Virus record (IMG/VR): IMGVR_UViG_3300035070_001007
Span: 1 to 27,159 of that record
DNA length: 27,159 nt
Origin: a virus
Strand: one strand, 5' to 3'
Made by a program: the position numbers and the translations under genes. Under the pieces are notes generated by a model, which ran no database searches, was not told where the DNA came from, and saw nothing but the letters and a program-made list of their open reading frames with translations. Below are positions 21,495 through 27,159 of this stretch, piece after piece (the first letter of the stretch is position 1; every line of letters starts with the position of its first letter).

Positions 21495-23905
21495 TGGATT
21501 TCTCCATAATTAACCATCAGATATCCATCATCCCCTACAGATACTGCTTTGGGGTACTTTTTCTGAACTTCTTGTGCGATCACACCGAACCCAGGGTGCT
21601 TATCTGCCCCCACACGTTTGCCTTCTGAATTCCAATCCCAGGTGTAGTATTTGACACCTTTAATAGTGTCGTAGTATTCGATGTTTTCTTTCAGGCGTTT
21701 ATCTGATTTAGATGTGATCCACGCTGCACCAAGCTTGAATAACCCATCTACAAAACTATTTCCGCCCCCGCTGCTACCTGCTTGCGCTCTAATTTCGGCA
21801 GCTAGTATGGTGGCGTCACGATCTGACTCCGCATTCCATCCCTTGAAAATATAGTCTAGAAGATTGTCCACCCGATCCCACATACGGGTCATTGCTTCTG
21901 TTGAAAGATCTAATGTATTCTTTACGTCAGTTGTTGCAGCATCAAACTCCATTTCTGTGTTTGTTGTAGCCACTGTCTGACGCCATTTGGCATTAGCAAG
22001 ATCTAAGTTGTATTGCATGTCGGCATAAAACTCTTGACGGGATTGCTCTAGTTTGGCGTTGAACTCTCGCCCGTCATTGATTTCACCTGTATTAAACCTT
22101 TTCATTTGGTTTAGCTGTTCAGAGTTTTGCAACGAAATCTGTGCATTCATATTGTCATAATACTTTTGCATGTCGTTAGTCTGTTCTGCTCCAAACAACC
22201 GGGCTGCGTTAATAGCCGCCTGATCATTAAACAGGGCGTCAACCATTGCTTGAGTATTCACAACTTCAGCCTGTTGTTCATTAGTCAGGTTAGCCAAATC
22301 CATTTCCAAGAATGCTTTAGCATTCTGTACCGCAGCGGCCTGTCTGGCATCCAGATTAGCTATTTCAAATTTAGCCAACACGGCGGCTTTATTAATGATA
22401 GCTTCTTGTCTGTTATCTAAATTCTTAGTTGTTAGTGTCTGAAAGAATGTTGCTTCTTTTTCTGCAATCCCCAGGGTTGCTTCCATGATGGCATTACTCA
22501 TTGCAGCGGTTGCGGCAGTACCAGAGATACCTGAGAAGGCCATCGTTTTAGAAGTCTCACGGGCCAGTGCTTGCGCCCACGGGGGTATTACAGGGTTACC
22601 GTTACTATCTTTAAATTCGGCAGAGATAATTTCCATCTGCCCAAGGATAGTAGCCTTGCTATCCGTGTAGTTGCCTTCACCTAATTTCTGGGCAAGCAGT
22701 TTACCTGCAACCGTAGACGTATCAATAATATTACTAATGTTTTGTGTGGCAAAGTCATTTAAAGCCTCGCCTGTAACACTTACTGTGCCGTCTGCATTTA
22801 CACCTGTGGCAGCGCCTGTCATATCAATCTGAGCAGCGTCTACGAGGTTTTCATCACGGATCTCGCCTGTGGCTGCATTTACGGTTGTTGCGTCAGTTCC
22901 TAGCAAATCTTCTGTAGTGCTGGCGTCATAAGTTACTGCACCAGGATTATCTACATTGTCTACAAGGCTTGTTTCGCCCGTCTGCTCCACCTCTACTTCA
23001 GGGCTTTCCCCTAGTAAGTAGTTTTCGCTGGTAGGGTCTAACAATGTTCCTACAGTCTCAGGATCAAGATTAGGCAGCTTATCTACAAGACTTGCGCCGT
23101 TAGCCTTTAGCCACCCCGCAGGATCATCTAGGATAGCTTGTATTTGTTCGTTGCTGGTAGCCATACCAGCTTCTTCAGCCATCTTAATGATGGTTTCTGC
23201 CCCTGACGTTGTAGAGTTGCTACCATCGTCCTCAGTACCATTGTCGGCGGCTTCTTGAAGAATAGCGTCTGCCTGATCATTATCCCCACGCTCACGGGCG
23301 TCTTGGGCCATTTTTTCATAGCCAGATGACGATTGATCATAACCTTCCTCCCCAGGGTATTTACCAGATGCATCTTTGCGTAAGAAGTCTTGTACCTGCC
23401 CCGTGGTTTCGTTCACTTCTACCTGATACTGCATTCCCAAAAAGTTATGGGAATATTGAAAATCTGGCTCACCATCTTTTCCTGGTCGAGTATATACCAC
23501 CCTACCATCTACAACCTGACTAGGATCTTTTTCAGGGTCTGTGCCGTTAGCCCACCCTGCTAATGCGCCAATAACACCAATAGGTGATGCAAAACCTAAA
23601 ATCTTATTAATTCCAGACGGGGCAGCGCCTTTAGGCACAAAGTCTTCGTTTACTCCACTAGAAGTAACATTGGCCTCAGTGTCGTTTCCTGCGGTGTTCG
23701 CACTACCCGTATAAACCGAAGTGCCATCACTATCACTTCCGTATCCCCCTGAAGAGTTTGTCGGAACAACCGTACCTGCGTTAGACCCAGAGTCATACGT
23801 TAGCGTACCCCCCACATAGGAAGCCCCATCATTAGGAGTAAACGTATTAGCCACACTCTCAGTAAAGCTATTACCACCGCCAAAATTATCTGCCCAAAAG
23901 CCCAT
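21491..23905 (-). CDS. structural protein with short C-terminal S74-like chaperone domain (804 aa)
   Basis: The N-terminal ~130 residues are Gly/Ser/Thr/Asn-rich. The middle (about 440-710) is long helix or coiled-coil with Gln/Asn/Ala. The C-terminus (734-804) has the start of an intramolecular chaperone autoprocessing (peptidase S74) domain: SDKRLKENIEYYD, YTWDW, GVIAQEVQKKYPKAV and VNYGEI. In this family the domain directs trimer folding and cleaves itself at the Ser before Asp. Here only about 71 residues are present, shorter than the usual domain, so cleavage may not occur. Probably part of a tail appendage or fibre. Its start overlaps the Rz1 stop (TAATG). Confidence 0.78.
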   Translation of the reverse strand: MGFWADNFGGGNSFTESVANTFTPNDGASYVGGTLTYDSGSNAGTVVPTNSSGGYGSDSDGTSVYTGSANTAGNDTEANVTSSGVNEDFVPKGAAPSGINKILGFASPIGVIGALAGWANGTDPEKDPSQVVDGRVVYTRPGKDGEPDFQYSHNFLGMQYQVEVNETTGQVQDFLRKDASGKYPGEEGYDQSSSGYEKMAQDARERGDNDQADAILQEAADNGTEDDGSNSTTSGAETIIKMAEEAGMATSNEQIQAILDDPAGWLKANGASLVDKLPNLDPETVGTLLDPTSENYLLGESPEVEVEQTGETSLVDNVDNPGAVTYDASTTEDLLGTDATTVNAATGEIRDENLVDAAQIDMTGAATGVNADGTVSVTGEALNDFATQNISNIIDTSTVAGKLLAQKLGEGNYTDSKATILGQMEIISAEFKDSNGNPVIPPWAQALARETSKTMAFSGISGTAATAAMSNAIMEATLGIAEKEATFFQTLTTKNLDNRQEAIINKAAVLAKFEIANLDARQAAAVQNAKAFLEMDLANLTNEQQAEVVNTQAMVDALFNDQAAINAARLFGAEQTNDMQKYYDNMNAQISLQNSEQLNQMKRFNTGEINDGREFNAKLEQSRQEFYADMQYNLDLANAKWRQTVATTNTEMEFDAATTDVKNTLDLSTEAMTRMWDRVDNLLDYIFKGWNAESDRDATILAAEIRAQAGSSGGGNSFVDGLFKLGAAWITSKSDKRLKENIEYYDTIKGVKYYTWDWNSEGKRVGADKHPGFGVIAQEVQKKYPKAVSVGDDGYLMVNYGEIQ

Positions 23906-24150
23906 TAGATTTTATCCTTTTCCTCATTACATCTACGGATACGATCCCGCAGGTAGATGTAGTTTTTTACAGCCTCATCGATTGCCGTAGATGCGGCAGG
24001 AAGACTTTCTAATTCATCAGCTAATTGGTTGTTGAACCGCTCATCATACTGCTTGATTTGTGGACAGTAGATTTCGAGTTTGGTCCTATAAACCGTTTGA
24101 GCGCAGCCTGTCAGTAATAGACTTGCGGTCAGTAAGATTGTCAGTTTCAT
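23905..24150 (-). CDS. Rz1: outer-membrane spanin subunit, Rz1-like lipoprotein
   Basis: I chose ATG 24150, giving 81 aa: MKLTILLTASLLLTGCAQ is a lipoprotein signal peptide with lipobox LTGC. Longer frames begin upstream but would bury the signal. The mature part is short and helical, with a charged C-terminus (RDRIRRCNEEKDKI). It would sit in the outer membrane and join Rz through the periplasm to fuse the two membranes in the last lysis step. The first 65 nt overlap the end of the Rz gene in another frame, the classic nested arrangement. Confidence 0.85.
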   Translation of the reverse strand: MKLTILLTASLLLTGCAQTVYRTKLEIYCPQIKQYDERFNNQLADELESLPAASTAIDEAVKNYIYLRDRIRRCNEEKDKI

Positions 24151-24325
24151 TATCTGCCATCGTTTTATAAAAATCATATTGTCTTTGACGGGCTTCAAGT
24201 TCATCAGTTAGAACTTTATTCTTTTCTTTTGCCCGTCCTTTAACCTGTCCAAAAACGTAAATAATGGGCAGGGCCAATGCTAAAGTGGCAATGATGTACA
24301 TTTTAATCTTGCCAAATATGAACAT
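24086..24325 (-). CDS. Rz: inner-membrane spanin subunit, Rz-like
   Basis: I chose ATG 24325, giving 79 aa and overlapping the endolysin stop (TAATG). It has a basic start (MFIFGKIK), one membrane helix (about residues 9-25, YIIATLALALPIIYVFG) and a periplasmic coiled-coil of charged heptads (EKNKVLTDELEARQRQYDF). This is the standard i-spanin plan, at the short end for the family. The longer frame to 24394 has a basic leader in the endolysin gene and is less likely. Confidence 0.82.
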   Translation of the reverse strand: MFIFGKIKMYIIATLALALPIIYVFGQVKGRAKEKNKVLTDELEARQRQYDFYKTMADNETDNLTDRKSITDRLRSNGL

Positions 24326-25056
24326 TAATGGACGCCTTCTTTGTTGTCTTTGAAACGAGCGTATGCAGCCAATGCGATCCCGCCGATTGCACACACCAAG
24401 AAGATTGTTTTGAGCATAGGGGCGTAAGCTACCAGCCCCTGCATTTGACCTGCTACTTCGTTCATTGCAGTAGCCGCCCCAGCGATCCCGGCCCCCGCCA
24501 TTGTCTTAGACTTAGCAAGCGATTTAGGAGCCTCTGCGGTAGGTTTCTGAACCATCTGTGGCCCACCTTCATCCGAAGGCAACTGAGCGTCACGGGAGAA
24601 GATAGCAGCCTCTGCGGTACGGCGGCGTGTTAGCCCACGAAGCGGCGTTAGTTTGCCATCCACACGGGCTTTGTTCCAGCGCATGATCTGTTCCGGACAT
24701 TCGTCGTACTTTCCAGAGTTCAGACGTGTAAGCAAAGTTGATGATCGGAACGCACCACCGCCTAAATTGAATACAAATGAGGTCAAGGAATCGTACTGAG
24801 ATTGAGTTAAAGGTACATTAACGTACTTCTTAACAATCTTGCCGTGTTCCTCTAAGTCCTCAATCAGACGCATTTCGGCATATTCTTTAGTCCACTTAAC
24901 TCCAGAGCGCACCCCTTTGGTCGCTCCAAATCCGCAAGTCCACTTTCCTGCGGGACAACGATAGGCGTGTACCATCCCATCGTCTTTCACTCGATGCAGA
25001 CCTTCAAACTTTTTAACAAGTTCTACGCAATCTTTAGATACTGTTGTTGGATGCAT
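24325..25056 (-). CDS. endolysin, GH24 (T4-type lysozyme) with C-terminal membrane segment
   Basis: The 243-aa protein has a GH24 muramidase domain (about 5-160). Glu18 in KKFEGL is the catalytic acid. AYRCPAGKWTCGFGATKG follows, with Cys34 at the usual catalytic Asp position (as in lysozymes with YRCPAG) and Thr40. The linker between Glu18 and this motif is several residues longer than usual. A Gly/Ala-rich stretch (AGAGIAGAATAMNEVAG) is followed by a hydrophobic helix (about 212-230, IFLVCAIGGIALAAYA). There is no N-terminal signal. The membrane segment suggests anchoring or self-export, and no separate holin was recognised. It begins the lysis cassette endolysin-Rz-Rz1. Confidence 0.9.
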   Translation of the reverse strand: MHPTTVSKDCVELVKKFEGLHRVKDDGMVHAYRCPAGKWTCGFGATKGVRSGVKWTKEYAEMRLIEDLEEHGKIVKKYVNVPLTQSQYDSLTSFVFNLGGGAFRSSTLLTRLNSGKYDECPEQIMRWNKARVDGKLTPLRGLTRRRTAEAAIFSRDAQLPSDEGGPQMVQKPTAEAPKSLAKSKTMAGAGIAGAATAMNEVAGQMQGLVAYAPMLKTIFLVCAIGGIALAAYARFKDNKEGVH

Positions 25057-25059
25057 GAT

Positions 25060-26820
25060 TTACCTCGTAGTTGCAAACGGCGAGGCAAAACCTGTTTCAG
25101 GCGCTCCTGCCGACATAGCTGGGCTTAAATTGCCCATAGATACATTTGCTCCCTGAAGTGTAGCCAATTGAGACAAGTTATTTAGTGTTCTGTTAATATT
25201 CATAACTTGATCACCCACACGGCTACCTTGTGCGTCGAAAGACCGTAGTAGTAAGTTACCTTTGTCATCCATTGCTCTTGAAACGGTTGTTCCGTTTTCT
25301 AAAACTGAGTTCTGTATTAAGTTGCCCTGATCATCAAAAGATTGTTCTAGTTGTTTAAATTCATTACGCATATTCATATCTAAGTCGGTTTGTTCAGCGG
25401 CTATACCTGCTAAGTTGCGAGTTTGCGTATCCAACTTCTTATCTTGCTGCGAGAAGCCTCTAGAAATTGCCTGAAGTTCAGTGTTTGTGGCTTCCTCAGA
25501 TTGGTCAAAGCGTTTATCTAGCTGGCCCATTAGTGACCGTTCGTAAGCTTCTGCGTTGCCCAACATTGTTTCAACGTCCATGGATACGGCACTTATCTCA
25601 TTCCCGTTTATATCCAGCTTTCTTTCAATGACATTGCCTTGATCATCTAGCGCACGGGAAATTGTGTTACCCTGGGCGTCAATAGAATTAGCAATTAAGT
25701 TCCCGTTCTCATCAAATGCGTTGACAAGCTTATTATACTGATCAGCGGTTTCCACACCCAAGGAATCTGAGGTGCTTTGTATAAGTTCTCTCACGTTTCC
25801 TAATCGGGTATTAAAGTTTTCCTGTGTAATCTGATCTTCCATAGAGGAAGTCGAAAAACCTGTGCCTACCGCACTTCCAAGCGTTTCAAACCCCGCATCA
25901 ATACCCGTTCCTAACGTACCAATATTTCGGGATATGTTACCTTGGTTGACTGCGGAAGCTTGGGCAAACTCACCAATATCAGAACGTAGGCGGTCTGTTT
26001 GAGTTGCCTGTGCTGATGCTAAGTCTGACCGAGCGGAATTTGCCAAGGTAGTATCTTGTCCATATCGATCCACATAACTATCAAAACTAGATTTAAAGTC
26101 ATCCTGACCACTCTGAAGAGCGTCTTGGTTAGCCAGACTTTGCCCAGCATAAATATCCGCAGTGTTTGACATGGTAGCTAAGTTATCATCAATAGTACCT
26201 TGCCCCCCAAGAACCTCTGCTTGGGTATTAGTTAGTTGCGTTCCTAGGGCATCAGCATTGGCAGTAGCTTGTCCCGCAGCGTTTGTCTGCCCAACGTCTA
26301 AAGTATCAAATCTAGCACCAGCGCCAGAAAAACCCGTATCGACTGCCGATTGAACTGTACCTACATCCGTAATAATATTATCCGCAGTATTCTGAACCGA
26401 CCCGATGCTAGAATCTAACCCATCAAATCTAGCGTCCGTGTCTGCAAAACCTGTGTCTAGTGCTGTTTGTGCGCTATCTAATGAGGCTTGTGTAGCAAGT
26501 CCCCCTGTATTATTTTTTAGTGCCTCAATGATGTTACCATAGTTGGTTGACCTGTCTAAAGCAGCGGTAGTTCTATTGGAATTTGCTTCATCGTTATAAC
26601 CTTTTAAGACTGCCTTAAGGTCAACAAAGCCGCTATCAGTGTTAGTATTCACACCATCTACTTTAGTACCTAAATTAGTAATACCTGTGCCTACGGTAGC
26701 AAACCCCGCATCAGCAATACCAGCTATTTCAGACTGATTGCCTTTTAGCGTGTCGAACTGAGTGTCGCCTAGCCCAGTTTGGTATGTATTGTATGTTTTT
26801 TTACTGCTCAGTAAGCCCAT
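25060..26820 (-). CDS. repeat-rich structural protein (586 aa)
   Basis: The 586-aa protein has no recognised family. The N-terminal two thirds are Asp/Thr/Gly/Ala-rich with loose repeats (DTGFADTDARFDGLD at 122-136, DTGFSGAGARFDTLD at 161-175). Two blocks of four 11-residue repeats with core (F/I/L)D-x-x-GN-x-I begin at residues 369 and 495, with period exactly 11. The C-terminus is Ala/Ser/Gly-rich. No enzyme motif, signal or membrane segment is seen. It lies at the head of the lysis cassette, after the DUF6447-like gene. A fibrous or internal virion component is the best guess. GGAG lies 7 nt before ATG. Confidence 0.72.
   Translation of the reverse strand: MGLLSSKKTYNTYQTGLGDTQFDTLKGNQSEIAGIADAGFATVGTGITNLGTKVDGVNTNTDSGFVDLKAVLKGYNDEANSNRTTAALDRSTNYGNIIEALKNNTGGLATQASLDSAQTALDTGFADTDARFDGLDSSIGSVQNTADNIITDVGTVQSAVDTGFSGAGARFDTLDVGQTNAAGQATANADALGTQLTNTQAEVLGGQGTIDDNLATMSNTADIYAGQSLANQDALQSGQDDFKSSFDSYVDRYGQDTTLANSARSDLASAQATQTDRLRSDIGEFAQASAVNQGNISRNIGTLGTGIDAGFETLGSAVGTGFSTSSMEDQITQENFNTRLGNVRELIQSTSDSLGVETADQYNKLVNAFDENGNLIANSIDAQGNTISRALDDQGNVIERKLDINGNEISAVSMDVETMLGNAEAYERSLMGQLDKRFDQSEEATNTELQAISRGFSQQDKKLDTQTRNLAGIAAEQTDLDMNMRNEFKQLEQSFDDQGNLIQNSVLENGTTVSRAMDDKGNLLLRSFDAQGSRVGDQVMNINRTLNNLSQLATLQGANVSMGNLSPAMSAGAPETGFASPFATTR
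25207..25338 (-). repeat. four 11-aa repeats, second block
   Basis: Codons for residues 495-538 of the 586-aa protein encode four consecutive 11-residue units beginning at 495, 506, 517 and 528 (FDDQGNLIQNS and relatives). The second and fourth are the most diverged (VLENGTTVSRA, FDAQGSRVGDQ). Confidence 0.75.
25585..25716 (-). repeat. four 11-aa repeats, first block
   Basis: Codons for residues 369-412 encode four 11-residue units beginning at 369, 380, 391 and 402 (FDENGNLIANS, IDAQGNTISRA, LDDQGNVIERK, LDINGNEISAV). All keep the D-x-x-GN core. Confidence 0.8.
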
Positions 26821-26866
26821 TAGTTATCTCCGATTATAGCACTTTGTAGGGTGCATATGCAAGCCC

Positions 26867-27070
26867 TTACTCTACTGTTTCTAAGCTTTTAGTAAGCATA
26901 TCGACGAAAGCCTGTTTACCTACTGCTAATTGATCAAGGTTAAACTGAGTAGTGCCGATCTTTCGGTCTAAATCACCTACATGGTTTACCATAATTTTCT
27001 GTTGATCTGTTAGTTGATCTTCAGTGTATTCTTTGTCGTTTATTACAATGGTTTTTTTGTTTTCTGCCAT
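26867..27070 (-). CDS. DUF6447-like small protein (67 aa)
   Basis: This 67-aa protein begins with a beta-rich start (KKTIVINDKEYTEDQLTDQQ) and then a helical hairpin (QFNLDQLAVGKQAFVDMLTKSL). The VxINxxEYxxxxLxxxxK...hV.DLDRKI pattern resembles DUF6447, found in the virion regions of marine podophages, from memory. Its function is unknown. AAGGAG lies 7 nt before ATG. It lies between the repeat-rich structural gene and the gene cut by the right edge. Confidence 0.65.
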   Translation of the reverse strand: MAENKKTIVINDKEYTEDQLTDQQKIMVNHVGDLDRKIGTTQFNLDQLAVGKQAFVDMLTKSLETVE

Positions 27071-27085
27071 TGGTTTTCTCCTTAA

Positions 27086-27159
27086 TTATGCAGCATCTTT
27101 AACTGGCTGTGGTGTTGCATCTACTGTAGCCTGTGCTTCTGCACGTTCAGCCACATCAG
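27086..27159 (-). CDS. C-terminal end of an upstream virion gene (cut by window edge)
   Basis: An open leftward frame runs from the window edge to TAA at 27088-27086 and encodes ...DVAERAEAQATVDATPQPVKDAA. The Ala/Pro-rich ending fits the tail of a structural protein, but there is too little for identification. Confidence 0.55.
   Translation of the reverse strand, partial: DVAERAEAQATVDATPQPVKDAA

Noticed and set aside
1-27159. CRISPR array or transposon
   Set aside because: No regularly spaced repeats and no transposase or terminal inverted repeats were seen. The Cas4-like gene is in a phage replication operon.

Overview
The window is best read as about half of the genome of a tailed, podovirus-like marine bacteriophage of the group typified by the SAR116 phage HMO-2011. 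Four observations support this. The family A DNA polymerase carries a DnaJ-like double CxxCxGxG zinc insert between its exonuclease and polymerase parts, a hallmark described for HMO-2011. The replication and nucleotide genes (T7-like zinc/TOPRIM primase, DnaB-type helicase, PolA, Cas4-like exonuclease, small PD-(D/E)XK nucleases, ThyX, class II ribonucleotide reductase, MazG-like pyrophosphohydrolase) all read rightward. The virion and lysis genes all read leftward and converge on them. A 38-nt match to the 3' end of an initiator tRNA-Met lies near a tyrosine integrase gene, which fits an alphaproteobacterial host and a phage able to integrate. No database search was possible, so the phage-group assignment rests on recognised motifs and gene order.

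Layout: 1-390 is a one-gene unit (promoter, 63-aa orphan protein, terminator) bracketed by a 13-bp direct repeat. 390-2735 holds the integrase, two very small ORFs and ThyX. 2736-3006 is the attachment site region, with a 12-bp inverted repeat beside the tRNA-derived core and a candidate rightward promoter. 3007-4291 holds the primase, a puzzling ~230-bp stretch, a small orphan gene and a terminator. 4369-8748 is a tightly overlapped operon: helicase, DNA methyltransferase, two orphans, DNA polymerase. The polymerase reading frame is broken between exonuclease motifs II and III. 8798-14182 continues with a candidate single-strand binding protein, two nucleases, an orphan, DUF3310, a MazG-like enzyme, ribonucleotide reductase, an RMF-like small protein and a third nuclease. 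14174-14296 holds convergent terminators.

14297-27159 is the leftward virion module, transcribed from the right edge. In transcription order it has the tail end of an unidentified gene, a DUF6447-like small protein, a repeat-rich 586-aa structural protein, a lysis cassette (GH24 endolysin with a C-terminal membrane segment, Rz, Rz1), an 804-aa protein ending in a short S74-like chaperone domain, two smaller proteins, and two very large proteins (954 and 1208 aa). The 954-aa protein has a lysozyme-like domain, and both are likely internal or ejection proteins. Capsid, portal and terminase genes are not in the window and would be expected beyond its edges.

Functionally, ThyX, ribonucleotide reductase, DUF3310 and the MazG-like enzyme would serve nucleotide supply. 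Primase, helicase, polymerase, the SSB candidate and the nucleases would replicate and process the genome. The integrase and attP allow lysogeny. No CI/Cro-type repressor, excisionase or RNA polymerase gene was recognised here, so control of lysogeny is unexplained by known genes in the window.
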